Below are positions 26,647 to 35,443 of a stretch of DNA of 64,000 bases, piece by piece. The stretch lies in contig NZ_JACJQN010000005.1 of NCBI RefSeq assembly GCF_014696675.1, positions 202,607 through 266,606 on the forward strand, in the 5' to 3' direction. Made by a program: the position numbers and the translations under genes. Position 1 is the first letter of the stretch. Every line of letters starts with the position of its first letter. Below the pieces are notes generated by a model. It searched no databases. It was not told the origin of the DNA and saw nothing but the letters and a program-made list of their open reading frames with translations. The DNA is from Phormidium tenue FACHB-1052 (GTDB taxonomy: Bacteria; Cyanobacteriota; Cyanobacteriia; Phormidesmidales; Phormidesmidaceae).

Positions 26647-28815
26647 ATGGCCACGGCAGAGCGTCGCAGTGGGAAACCAGCTGCCAATCTCAGCGACCCT
26701 CAGTACTACATTAGCCGTGAGCTGAGCTGGATAGAGTTTAATCGGCGGGTGCTCCACGAAGCCCTAGACGAGCGCACGCCGCTGCTAGAAGCGCTGAAAT
26801 TTTTAGCGATTTTTAGCAACAACCTAGACGAATACTTTATGGTGCGGGTGGCGGCGCTCAAGCAGCGGATCGAGGCCCAAGTTACCCGGCGATCGCCCGA
26901 TGGGCGATCGCCCCAGGCACACCTCGACGATGTCAGCGCCGCCCTGCGCCCTATTGTCGAGCAGCAGCACCAGATCTTCAGCACTGACCTCAGACAGCAG
27001 ATGGCCGACCAGGGCATCTGGCTGCTCACCTACGACGAAATGACAGCGGCTCAGCAAACCTACTGCCGCAACTACTTTGAAGAGCAAATTTTTCCAGTCT
27101 TAACACCCCTAGCCGTCGATCCAGGCCATCCCTTCCCCTACATTTCAAATCTCAGCTTGAACCTAGCAGTCGTGGTGCAAGACCCCCATACCCAGCAGCC
27201 CCACTTTGCCCGGGTTAAAGTTCCTCGGGTGCTCCCTCGGTTCATTTCTCTAACAGAAACCCAGGGAGAAGTACCAGATAGCCAAACCTATCGCTGGCTA
27301 GGGGTGCCCCTCGAACAGGTGATTGCCGCTAATCTGTCCGCGCTTTTCCCGGGCATGGTAGTGCAGGGACACTACTGCTTTCGCATTACCCGCGACGCCG
27401 ATCTGGCCGTCGAAGAAGACGAAGCCGACGACCTGATGCTGGCGATCGAGCAAGAGCTGCGTAAGCGTCGCGTGGGCGGGTCAGCGGTACGCATGGAAAT
27501 TCAGCGGGCCACCCCAGGCCCAGTGCGAGCCATGCTGATAGAAGAACTGGGCCTGGCCGAAACCGATGTGTACGACATTGACGGGTTACTCGGGCTAGGA
27601 GACCTAATGACCTTCATGGCCCTCCCCCTACCTGACCTCAAAGCCCCTAGATGGTCAGCCGCCGTGCCTCCTGCTCTAAAACGCCTTAGCCCGCCGGGGG
27701 TAGAGGACGACGACACGACCCTAGAGACCGCCGAAGATCTGTTCTCGCTGCTGCGGCAACAGGAGCAGCTGTTGCACCACCCATACCACTCGTTCTCAGC
27801 GACAGTGCAGCGATTTATTACGCAGGCAGCCCACGATCCCCAGGTGCTGGCCATCAAAATGACGCTGTACCGAACTTCTGGCGACTCGCCCATTGTCAGC
27901 TCCCTGATCTCAGCCGCCGAAAACGGCAAACAGGTAACGGTTTTAGTCGAGATCAAGGCCCGCTTTGATGAAGAAAACAACATCAACTGGGCCCGCAAGC
28001 TTGAACAGTCAGGGGTACATGTCGTCTATGGCCTAGTCGGCCTTAAGACCCATTGCAAAGTCACGCTAGTGGTGCGCCGTGAGGGTCAGCACATCCGTCG
28101 GTATTATCACATCGGCACAGGTAACTACAATCCCAAAACCGCCAGAGTCTACACTGACCTCGGCTTACTCAGTGCCCGAGACGATGTCGGAGCCGATATT
28201 TCTGATCTATTCAACTATCTGACCGGCTACTCTCGTCAGCAGGTCTACCGGCAGCTGCTCGTTGCCCCCCTGACCCTGCGCCAGCGACTGGTGAGCCTGA
28301 TCGAGCATGAAATAGCCTGCCAAAAAAAGGGAAAGGGGGGGCGCATCATCATCAAGCTCAATTCTTTGGTAGACCCAGATTTAATTGCGCTACTCTATCG
28401 AGCGTCCCAAGCGGGCGTCTCCATCGATTTAATTGTGCGGGGCATCTGCTGCCTGCGCCCTGGGGTGCCGGGGGTAAGCGACAAAATTCGCGTCATTAGC
28501 ATTGTGGGGCAGTTCCTAGAGCACTCCCGGGTTGTGTATTTTCAGCAGGGGGGAGAGGAGGTTGTGCTCCTGGGCAGCGCTGACTGGATGCCGCGCAACC
28601 TCAATCGCCGAGTGGAAGTGATGGTGCCCGTGATCGACCCAGCGTTGCAAGCAGAACTCAAGGCTATGCTCAACCTATGCCTAGAAGACAACCGGCAAGC
28701 TTGGGACTTGGCCACCGACGGCAGCTACCGCCAGCGCCGCCCTGAAGAAGGCGAGGAGATTTGCAGTGTTCAGGAGCAGCTAATGGCCAGCGCTGGCAAA
28801 CTCCTAGCGGGGTGA
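26647..28815 (+). CDS. ppk: Polyphosphate kinase 1
   Basis: PPK1 reversibly makes polyphosphate from ATP through a phosphohistidine. The 722-residue product has the N-terminal YISRELSWIEFNRRVLHEAL, the kinase core KMTLYRTSGDSPIVSSLI, and the catalytic-histidine region YYHIGTGNYNPKTARVYTDL near residue 495, with the second active-site stretch FLEHSRVVYFQQGG near 630. Full length. Its last 12 nt overlap the convergent CPBP gene. Confidence 0.96.
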   Translation: MATAERRSGKPAANLSDPQYYISRELSWIEFNRRVLHEALDERTPLLEALKFLAIFSNNLDEYFMVRVAALKQRIEAQVTRRSPDGRSPQAHLDDVSAALRPIVEQQHQIFSTDLRQQMADQGIWLLTYDEMTAAQQTYCRNYFEEQIFPVLTPLAVDPGHPFPYISNLSLNLAVVVQDPHTQQPHFARVKVPRVLPRFISLTETQGEVPDSQTYRWLGVPLEQVIAANLSALFPGMVVQGHYCFRITRDADLAVEEDEADDLMLAIEQELRKRRVGGSAVRMEIQRATPGPVRAMLIEELGLAETDVYDIDGLLGLGDLMTFMALPLPDLKAPRWSAAVPPALKRLSPPGVEDDDTTLETAEDLFSLLRQQEQLLHHPYHSFSATVQRFITQAAHDPQVLAIKMTLYRTSGDSPIVSSLISAAENGKQVTVLVEIKARFDEENNINWARKLEQSGVHVVYGLVGLKTHCKVTLVVRREGQHIRRYYHIGTGNYNPKTARVYTDLGLLSARDDVGADISDLFNYLTGYSRQQVYRQLLVAPLTLRQRLVSLIEHEIACQKKGKGGRIIIKLNSLVDPDLIALLYRASQAGVSIDLIVRGICCLRPGVPGVSDKIRVISIVGQFLEHSRVVYFQQGGEEVVLLGSADWMPRNLNRRVEVMVPVIDPALQAELKAMLNLCLEDNRQAWDLATDGSYRQRRPEEGEEICSVQEQLMASAGKLLAG

Positions 28816-29676
28816 ACGGCTCCAGCGAAACATGAGCACCCCCAACCCTGACAACAGCGTGAGCCCCAGCAGCCCGGCCAGGGGATTACCGCCTAGGCCA
28901 GTCACCCACGCAGGGACAACTTCCGTGGGCTGAAGCAGGTTGCCCACCTCAAGCATGTAATAGCCCCACACCAGCCCAGCGTGGAGGCCGACCGGATGGC
29001 CCAGCCCGGTTTTGTTGAGCCCTACTGGTATCCGGCGAGCCCAGCCCAGCACGAGACCTAGCAGCAATAGCCCTGCGAACTGAGGCAGCAGGGCCAGAAT
29101 CGCATCGAGGGGCTTGATAAAATGGGCGATCGCAAAAATTAGGCTAGTTGCCCCTAAAGCCGCCTCTGGCGACCAACCCTGCCCCAGCTCTCGCAGCAGC
29201 CAGCCCCGAAACAACACCTCCTCTGAGCAGCCAACAGCAGTAGCTGCCAGCGCCCCAACCAAAGCCGTTTGCAGCAAACTGATACCTCGCGCACCGCCCA
29301 AGTCCAGCACGGCCCAGCCTAATGTTAGCTGCGCGATCGCCAGCACCACCAGACTCACAGCACCAATCAGAGCACCGATTGCCATACCCCGGCTCAATTC
29401 CCGGCGGCCAGAAAATCCGATCTGGGCCCAAGGCTGCGTTTCAGCCCGCACTTCTCGTTCCCAGCGGGGCAGCACCAGCAAAAAGACAACGTACAGCAGT
29501 GCCGTTGGCAACAAATCGCCCCCGGGCAGCAACCCACGTCCAGCCAAGCCATACAGCGGCAGAGCAAAGGGCAACCAAAGCACCACCACAATGAGCAAAA
29601 AGACGACCACCCGTACCAGCGGTGGACAGCTAGCTAGCTTAGCCCAAGGAAACTTAACCCCAGATGATTTATTCAT
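28804..29676 (-). CDS. CPBP family intramembrane protein (Abi/CAAX protease-like)
   Basis: Multi-pass membrane protein of 290 residues related to CAAX prenyl endopeptidases. The conserved Glu pair is in VGCSEEVLFRGWLLREL near residue 155, followed by LIFAIAHF (His) and a later GLHAGLVWG (His) motif, the usual three-part active site. It starts inside the end of clpS (8-nt overlap) and is read after it, so the two are probably cotranscribed. The substrate is unknown. Confidence 0.85.
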   Translation of the reverse strand: MNKSSGVKFPWAKLASCPPLVRVVVFLLIVVVLWLPFALPLYGLAGRGLLPGGDLLPTALLYVVFLLVLPRWEREVRAETQPWAQIGFSGRRELSRGMAIGALIGAVSLVVLAIAQLTLGWAVLDLGGARGISLLQTALVGALAATAVGCSEEVLFRGWLLRELGQGWSPEAALGATSLIFAIAHFIKPLDAILALLPQFAGLLLLGLVLGWARRIPVGLNKTGLGHPVGLHAGLVWGYYMLEVGNLLQPTEVVPAWVTGLGGNPLAGLLGLTLLSGLGVLMFRWSRSPR

Positions 29677-29956
29677 CTGGCTCGATAGTGCTAGTCAACC
29701 CCAGATTGCACAGACCCTCACTGTAAAACTCAGCAGGTTCAAGGGCACAGGTAATCACTAGGGCTACCCCAGCGGTGTGGGCCTGCATCATAATGTCAAC
29801 CGCCTGAGGCATCGTCAGACTAGGTACCACCTTTAACAGTGATTCCACCACGTGCTCCATTGAGTTGAAGGCATCGTTGTGAAGTAGCACTCGGTAGCGG
29901 GGCGCAGGCTTGCGCACTGTAGATGTCGTAGTCCGCTCGATGGTTTCAACTGACAC
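29669..29956 (-). CDS. clpS: ATP-dependent Clp protease adaptor ClpS
   Basis: ClpS binds N-degron substrates and delivers them to ClpC/ClpP. From GTG 29956 it has 95 residues with the signature YRVLLHNDAFNSMEHVVESL and the DIMMQAHTAGVALV helix. A perfect AGGAGG 7 nt before the GTG argues against the longer frame from 30040. The downstream CPBP membrane protein overlaps its stop by 8 nt. Confidence 0.92.
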   Translation of the reverse strand: MSVETIERTTTSTVRKPAPRYRVLLHNDAFNSMEHVVESLLKVVPSLTMPQAVDIMMQAHTAGVALVITCALEPAEFYSEGLCNLGLTSTIEPDE

Positions 29957-30382
29957 AGCAATACCTCCTAACGAAGCTCCAAGGCAAAGATTTCCAAGAA
30001 CCTCTAGGCCCAGGTCAACGTTCCCATCATAAAACTTCACGATGGTTTTAGCATGACACTAGGGATAGGCTTGAAAAATCTCGACCCGATCTGACCCATT
30101 TCAGAGCCTTTAGGACTTGATGCAGCCGTTATCTGACCATTTAGACTAGTAATAGGGGATCAGGTCACTAGCTCGACCATCCAGCCTGTTTATAGAGTCC
30201 AGCCAGGCCAGTGAGTCTAGGTGAGGACGACCCCCAAATACCAGGATTCAAGCCTATCAAGTGGTTTTCTGATTTTCGCGCTTCTATTTTTTGGCTTTGT
30301 GCTGTTTCAGGCGAATACGGTAGCTACCATAAGAAATATCTGACAAGCTGACTGTCCCGTTCGTTTCTCTGCTGTATTGTCC
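29957..30382. other. Gene-free divergent region between clpS and the 30383 gene
   Basis: It holds the clpS Shine-Dalgarno at 29964-29969 and a 10-bp perfect palindrome GGTAGCTACC at 30319-30328 that could be an operator for the plus-strand gene. No further gene or clear promoter was recognised. Confidence 0.4.
29964..29969 (-). promoter_or_regulatory. Shine-Dalgarno of clpS (decides the start)
   Basis: AGGAGG on the minus strand, 7 nt upstream of GTG 29956; supports a 95-residue ClpS. Confidence 0.75.
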
Positions 30383-30790
30383 ATGACCTCTCTGGTTACA
30401 GGTCAAATCGTATTTTTAGAGTGTCGCCAAGTCCGGCTTTATGCCGAAATAATTCAGGTGTTAACCCCTCGCCCCACGGGCTGGCTTAGGCCTCTAGCAC
30501 TGGTCAGCGAAACTGAGGCGATCGCCCTAGGAGCAGATTTCGACACCACCAGCCTGATGACGACTAAAACAGCAGTACCCGATATGTTATGGCCCTTAGA
30601 TCAGCTACAACCGGCTTTAGACACCGAGGTCATACCGCTGCTGGCCAGCTTATCAGCCAAGGCTGCGGCCTCAACCTTCGCACTCCCCTCAGACTCTGAC
30701 CCCAGGCATTTGACTGTCAATGAGTTTGTGCAGTGGCTATGGACCGATCGCCAAACCTCAGATTCAAACAGTCCCAGGCTTAGGCAATAA
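30383..30790 (+). CDS. Conserved cyanobacterial hypothetical protein
   Basis: From ATG 30383 it has 135 residues (MTSLVTGQIVFLECRQVRLY). An N-terminal beta-rich part is followed by VPDMLWPLDQLQPALDTEVI and a C-terminal VNEFVQWLWTDRQ helix. No catalytic motif, signal or membrane segment is seen. Function unknown; codon use and HIP1 content fit the neighbourhood, so it is a resident gene. Confidence 0.6.
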   Translation: MTSLVTGQIVFLECRQVRLYAEIIQVLTPRPTGWLRPLALVSETEAIALGADFDTTSLMTTKTAVPDMLWPLDQLQPALDTEVIPLLASLSAKAAASTFALPSDSDPRHLTVNEFVQWLWTDRQTSDSNSPRLRQ

Positions 30791-30921
30791 TCCGGACAGT
30801 TTCTGTAAAGCTTTCATGAAGATACCAAGGCCACTCTGGGGAAAATACTGGGGTGACCGGACAGTGCTGGGCATCTGGGCGGTGGTCTAGGCCTTGGTTA
30901 CGATCGATCAAAAGCCTTTAG

Positions 30922-31155
30922 TTAGCCATATACTGGCTGCGGCTGCGGCTCATCGCGGGGTCCGCCTCCTGGAACCAGTCGAATACGACCCTCGTCCATT
31001 TCGTACATGAGCAGCTCTAAGACCTCGGAGTCGCCAATGGGCAAATACCCTAGGCGAGACAGTTCAGCGTTAATGCCCTGCTCAATATCAGGGGTCAGCA
31101 GCCCGCTATGGAGTGCTTTTTCTACCAGTCGACGAATGGAAAATGTGGGGGCCAT
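30922..31155 (-). CDS. Small conserved hypothetical protein
   Basis: 77 residues, MAPTFSIRRLVEKALHSGLL, then IEQGINAELSRLGYLPIGDS and an acidic helix LELLMYEMDEGRIRLVPGGG with a Pro/Gln tail. The composition is that of a small soluble helical protein found in cyanobacteria; no function is known to me. A CRP-like palindrome lies about 105 nt upstream of its start. Confidence 0.6.
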   Translation of the reverse strand: MAPTFSIRRLVEKALHSGLLTPDIEQGINAELSRLGYLPIGDSEVLELLMYEMDEGRIRLVPGGGPRDEPQPQPVYG

Positions 31156-31472
31156 GAACCATTACCTGAGTGTGATTGCGTTACTGACTATTGTCGAGCT
31201 TGGCTGCGCTGTAGCCAGTGATGGCACCCCAAAGAAGTTGTGCGTTTTGCCACGGTAATTCGTGATCCAAATCACAAAATGATTCAATCGTTGGAGATAT
31301 GTTCGGTAGATTCACGGAGGCGTTGAATTAATGAGGTCTGAATCTATATCAAGTTATGACCAACTATGCCCCTAGACATAGTCAAGTCGGCCTGATTCCG
31401 ACTATCGTCGTGATGTAGCAGACTGGCTTTAATAGTTTTTAACATTATCCATAATCTTGGAGTGTACCGAGT
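31156..31472. other. Divergent regulatory region
   Basis: No gene seen. It holds the CRP-like palindrome at 31261-31276 and must contain the promoters of the 30922 gene (minus) and the STAS gene (plus). Confidence 0.5.
31261..31276. promoter_or_regulatory. CRP/SyCRP1-like binding site
   Basis: CGTGATCCAAATCACA matches TGTGA-N6-TCACA in 9 of 10 defined bases, with perfect GTGAT/ATCAC symmetry. It is 106 nt from the 30922 gene start and 197 nt from the STAS gene start. Regulation by a cAMP receptor protein is inference. Confidence 0.45.
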
Positions 31473-31790
31473 ATGCAGACTATGACTAAGGAAATGGCTA
31501 TTTTTCAAGCTCAGGGCTCTCTCAATGCGTCTAATGCCCACGATTTTCAATCGTCCCTGATGCAAAAAATCCAGTCTGAGCGGGCCGATGGCCTGTTTGT
31601 AGACATGAGCCAGGTCGAGTCGCTCGACAGCGCTGGGCTGATCTCTCTGGTGTCGGCGCTAAAGCACGCTCGCCAGCTTCAAAAGCGCCTCTGCCTTTGC
31701 TCTGTACCACCGGCTATTCGCATCGTGTTTGAGCTTACTCAGCTCGATCGCGCCTTTGAAATGGTAGATGAGCTGCCTGCCGCTGCTTAA
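31473..31790 (+). CDS. STAS domain protein (anti-sigma factor antagonist type)
   Basis: The 105-residue product is a single STAS domain: FQAQGSLNASNAHDFQSSLM, then LFVDMSQVESLDSAGLISLV with the Ser at the usual phosphorylation position (LDSAG), and an RIVFELTQLDRAFEM end. Such proteins switch partners (anti-sigma or PP2C/kinase systems). No partner kinase is adjacent. Likely monocistronic. Confidence 0.85.
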   Translation: MQTMTKEMAIFQAQGSLNASNAHDFQSSLMQKIQSERADGLFVDMSQVESLDSAGLISLVSALKHARQLQKRLCLCSVPPAIRIVFELTQLDRAFEMVDELPAAA

Positions 31791-31868
31791 TTCTAAGCTC
31801 GGCCAAGCCCATCCCCACCTCGCTATAGTATGGTGGTCATGCTCGCGAGCGTTTGGGGCAGCTAGGTC

Positions 31869-34523
31869 GTGTCTGTATCAGTTAATACATTGGTGAATGC
31901 CGAGATTTCTCGGCCAGGTCGTTATCTGGGTAACGAACTGGGTGCGGCTCACAAGCCCTGGGATGGGGCCAGCGTGCGATGGGTGCTAACTTACCCTGAG
32001 GTCTATGAGGTTGGGGCTTCTAACCTGGGCCACATCATTCTTTACAGCATATTGAATGCTCAACCTCGGCAGCTATGCGATCGCGCCTACCTACCGGCCC
32101 CCGATCTAGCCGCCAAGCTCAAAGCAACCCAAACGCCCCTATTTGCGGTCGAGTCGCAGCGATCGCTGGCCGACTTTGACATTCTGGGGTTTAGCCTTAG
32201 CTACGAGCTAGGGGCCACCAACATTCTCGAAATGCTGTCGCTGTCAGGCATTCCGCTCACCTGGCAGGAGCGCGATCAGGCCAGAGCCTTTGCCCCCGAG
32301 GCCGGTGCCTGGCCCTTAATTTTTGCCGGTGGCCAAACGGCCACCTCTAACCCCGAACCCTACGCCGACTTCTTTGACTTCGTGGCCCTGGGCGACGGCG
32401 AAGAGCTATTGCCTGAAATCGCCCTAGTGATGGAAGAGGGCAAGGCCGCAGGTCTCAGCCACGAAGCGCTACTGCTCGATCTGGCTCAGGTGCCAGGGGT
32501 CTACGTGCCTCGGTTTTACGACATGGCTGACGATGGCTCGGTACATCCCAATCGGCCCGACGTGCCCGCTCGGGTGCTGCGCCGGGTGGCCACCCCCATT
32601 CCCGCCTATGCCATGGGCCTGGTGCCCTACGTCGAAACCGTCCACGATCGCTTGACCGTAGAAATTCGGCGGGGCTGCACTCGGGGCTGCCGCTTTTGCC
32701 AACCCGGCATGCTAACCCGCCCGGCGCGGGATGTGGAGCCAGAGGCTGTCATCGACGCCATTGAAACCGGCATGCGCAAGACTGGCTACGACGAGTTTTC
32801 GCTGCTATCGCTGAGCTGCTCTGACTATTTGGCCCTGCCAGCGGTGGGAGTCGAGGTCAAAAATCGCCTCAAGGATGAAAACATTTCACTGTCGCTACCC
32901 AGCCAGCGGGTCGACCGCTTCGACGAAAACATCGCCAATATCATTGGCGGCACCCGCCTTACCGGGCTCACCTTTGCCCCCGAGGCGGGCACCCAGCGCA
33001 TGCGCGACATCATCAATAAAGGGCTGACCAACGAAGAGCTGCTGCGCGGCATCAAAACCGCCCATGAGCAGGGCTGGGGCCGGGTCAAGCTCTACTTTAT
33101 GATCGGCCTGCCCGGCGAAACCGATACTGATGTGCTGGGCATTGCTGAGACCGTTCGCTGGCTGCGCCAGGCCTGCACTCAGTCGGGACGGCGACCCCTG
33201 GCCTTTAACATCACCATTTCTAACTTCACCCCAAAACCCCACACCCCGTTTCAGTGGCACTCGGTCTCGACGGAGGAGTTTCGTCGCAAGCAGCGGCTGC
33301 TGCGGGAAGAATTTCGGGTTCTGCGCTGGGCCAAGGTTAACTTTACCGACGTGCGCATCTCGGCGATGGAAGACTTTGTGGGGCGGGGCGATCGCCGCCT
33401 GGCCGCCGTGGTGCGCCGCGCCTGGGAACTGGGGGCCGGCATGGACAGCTGGTGGGAGAACCTGGAGAACGCCTTCAAAGCCTGGACCCAGGCCATTGAC
33501 GAAGCTGATCTCACCTGGAAGTACCGCAAGGTCGATCAGGGCGAATGGAACGTGATGGACACCGATGTGACCGACGTCGGGGTCGACTGCCCCAGCCTTG
33601 ACGCTCCGCTGCCCTGGGATCACCTAGATACTGGCATCGACAAAGCCTGGCTCAAAGACGACCTGCTCCGCGCCCTAGAGGCGGCCACCGTGCCGGACTG
33701 CTCCTTTGAAGGCTGTAGCCACTGTGGCGTCTGCGGCCCTGACTTTGGCCACAACGTGGTGGTGCCACCCCCCCCGATTCCCGCCTTTCTCGGCCACAGC
33801 CAGCCTAGCTCTGAGCGGGTGCAGCGCCTGCGGGTGACCCTGGGCAAGCTGGGGTCGATGGCTCTGCTAGGTCACCTAGATATGGTGCGCCTGTTCGATC
33901 GCGCCCTGCGGCGGGCCGGACTGCCCATTGCCTTTACCGGCGGTTTCCATCCGGGGCCGCGCCTGTCGCCCGCCAATGCATTACCGCTGGGGGCCACCAG
34001 CAGCGGCGAAGTGGTGGACTTTGAACTGATGCGGGCGATCGCCCCTGCCGACTTTCTGCAGCGGCTCGCAGCCCAGCTGCCACCCGAAATTCCGCTATAC
34101 GACATTGTCGAAGTGCCCTTAGACGAGCCCTCGGCGACTAAGCTCCTCGACCAGGCCGAATACTACCTGCACATGAGTTTAGAAGACGTCAGCGCAGCAT
34201 CTCCAGCCTGGGAAGATTGGATTGAGAGCGTCTTGGCCCTCGATGAAGTGCCTTGGGAAAAGACAACTAAGTCTGGAAAGATACAACTCATTAACCTGCG
34301 AGAGCGCCTACACGAGCTGGCGGTGGTTAGCCCAGAACACCCTCTACCCGTGGGTCTGGAGTATCCTAAAGACAGTCATGGAGTCTGGCTCAGAGCGGTG
34401 GGCCACTGTCGCAACGACGGGAACCTGCTGCGCCCGGAGCACGTCGTCTCCATGGTAGAGAAGGTAGCTAACCAGCCGCTAGCCCTACAGCACGTGCATC
34501 GCAGCCGACTCATTTTTCTTTAG
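31869..34523 (+). CDS. Radical SAM protein fused to a DUF2344 domain (TIGR03960/TIGR03936 type)
   Basis: 884-residue protein starting at GTG 31869. Residues about 1-200 resemble a B12-binding-like Rossmann part seen in this family. The radical SAM [4Fe-4S] ligands are Cys270, Cys274 and Cys277 (RRGCTRGCRFCQPG). A second cysteine cluster, CSFEGCSHCGVCG, lies near residues 611-623. From about residue 650 the DUF2344 domain follows (QRLRVTLGKLGSMALLGHLD, then PIAFTGGFHPGPRLSPANAL). The arrangement is conserved in cyanobacteria; the reaction is unknown. Confidence 0.88.
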   Translation: MSVSVNTLVNAEISRPGRYLGNELGAAHKPWDGASVRWVLTYPEVYEVGASNLGHIILYSILNAQPRQLCDRAYLPAPDLAAKLKATQTPLFAVESQRSLADFDILGFSLSYELGATNILEMLSLSGIPLTWQERDQARAFAPEAGAWPLIFAGGQTATSNPEPYADFFDFVALGDGEELLPEIALVMEEGKAAGLSHEALLLDLAQVPGVYVPRFYDMADDGSVHPNRPDVPARVLRRVATPIPAYAMGLVPYVETVHDRLTVEIRRGCTRGCRFCQPGMLTRPARDVEPEAVIDAIETGMRKTGYDEFSLLSLSCSDYLALPAVGVEVKNRLKDENISLSLPSQRVDRFDENIANIIGGTRLTGLTFAPEAGTQRMRDIINKGLTNEELLRGIKTAHEQGWGRVKLYFMIGLPGETDTDVLGIAETVRWLRQACTQSGRRPLAFNITISNFTPKPHTPFQWHSVSTEEFRRKQRLLREEFRVLRWAKVNFTDVRISAMEDFVGRGDRRLAAVVRRAWELGAGMDSWWENLENAFKAWTQAIDEADLTWKYRKVDQGEWNVMDTDVTDVGVDCPSLDAPLPWDHLDTGIDKAWLKDDLLRALEAATVPDCSFEGCSHCGVCGPDFGHNVVVPPPPIPAFLGHSQPSSERVQRLRVTLGKLGSMALLGHLDMVRLFDRALRRAGLPIAFTGGFHPGPRLSPANALPLGATSSGEVVDFELMRAIAPADFLQRLAAQLPPEIPLYDIVEVPLDEPSATKLLDQAEYYLHMSLEDVSAASPAWEDWIESVLALDEVPWEKTTKSGKIQLINLRERLHELAVVSPEHPLPVGLEYPKDSHGVWLRAVGHCRNDGNLLRPEHVVSMVEKVANQPLALQHVHRSRLIFL

Positions 34524-34546
34524 AAAAACCCCAAGGGGACACCACC

Positions 34547-35377
34547 ATGGACGGAGCACCAGGCCACTCACCACGGGTATCAGTGAAGGGGCAAAGCTGT
34601 GACTCTAGGGCCCAGGGCGAGAGGGCGCGGCAGCTCGGGCTGGCGATCGCGGGCGCAGTCCTGCTGATGGTCGGGGGTGCCAACCGTTCCCCAGCCCAGT
34701 CGTCGTCGGCCTGCGCCGTTCAAGACGGTGAAGAAGTGGCCATTCTAGATGCAGCCTGCTGCCCCGACGAGCTGCTCACTGCCTACTGGCCAGGGCGATC
34801 GACAACACTCAACCAAACCTTTTGTCAACTATTGGTGTTTCCCACTGCGACCTTGGCCAATGGCGACGACTTCACCGATCGCATTGTCGATGGTTCGCTG
34901 TCTAGCGATAGCCGCCGCGCCTCCCCTACTAGCATGACCCTGCCCAGCCTGTGGTGGAATCGCGACTCGCTGACGTCGCACCTGGGCGGACGCCGCCTGG
35001 TGGAATCGTGGATTTCCTACCAGATTGAAGACTCGGGCACGACGGTGGTCGATGTGATGGTGAACCCCCAGATGTGGGCAGTGCTGACCTACAACGAGCG
35101 CTATGCCGTGCTCAACCAGTTCGGCACAGCGGCCCGAGACTTTGGCCACAACCTCCGCTTCTTCCAAGGCAATTCGCGCACCTCCCGGATGGTAGGGCTC
35201 TACGCCTGTGATTTTGTCGAGCAGCCGGGGCTGCCCTTAGACTCTGAGAATAGCGTGTATGCCTGCTCGGCCAACCTAGACTCGTCATTGATTGTGCAGC
35301 TTCAGCGCAACCTACTGGCCGAGGGGGCGCGCCGCTACCAGCCCACCGCCCAAGCCATACCCAGTCAGACCCCGTAG
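34547..35377 (+). CDS. Exported cysteine-containing conserved hypothetical protein
   Basis: 276 residues with a hydrophobic segment near residues 32-45 (LGLAIAGAVLLMVGG) ending at SPAQSSS, a plausible signal peptide with a charged N-terminal extension. The mature part has at least seven cysteines (SACAVQ, DAACCPD, TFCQLL, YACDFV, YACSAN), suggesting disulfides outside the cytoplasm. AAGGGG precedes ATG 34547 and the gene follows the radical SAM gene by 23 nt, likely the same transcript. I do not recognise the family. Confidence 0.6.
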   Translation: MDGAPGHSPRVSVKGQSCDSRAQGERARQLGLAIAGAVLLMVGGANRSPAQSSSACAVQDGEEVAILDAACCPDELLTAYWPGRSTTLNQTFCQLLVFPTATLANGDDFTDRIVDGSLSSDSRRASPTSMTLPSLWWNRDSLTSHLGGRRLVESWISYQIEDSGTTVVDVMVNPQMWAVLTYNERYAVLNQFGTAARDFGHNLRFFQGNSRTSRMVGLYACDFVEQPGLPLDSENSVYACSANLDSSLIVQLQRNLLAEGARRYQPTAQAIPSQTP

Positions 35378-35443
35378 GTTCAAGCTAGTTACGCTCAGGA
35401 CAGAGCCTACGACAATACTCATCGTTGGATTCAACCGGCGGAG

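Noticed and set aside
32895..33623. 242-codon frame antisense to the radical SAM gene
   Set aside because: Shadow of a strongly supported gene; no motif and no ribosome binding site.
34547..35377. COP23-domain protein call for the exported cysteine protein
   Set aside because: The conserved RCxxVSxRF-type core I expect for COP23 is not visible.
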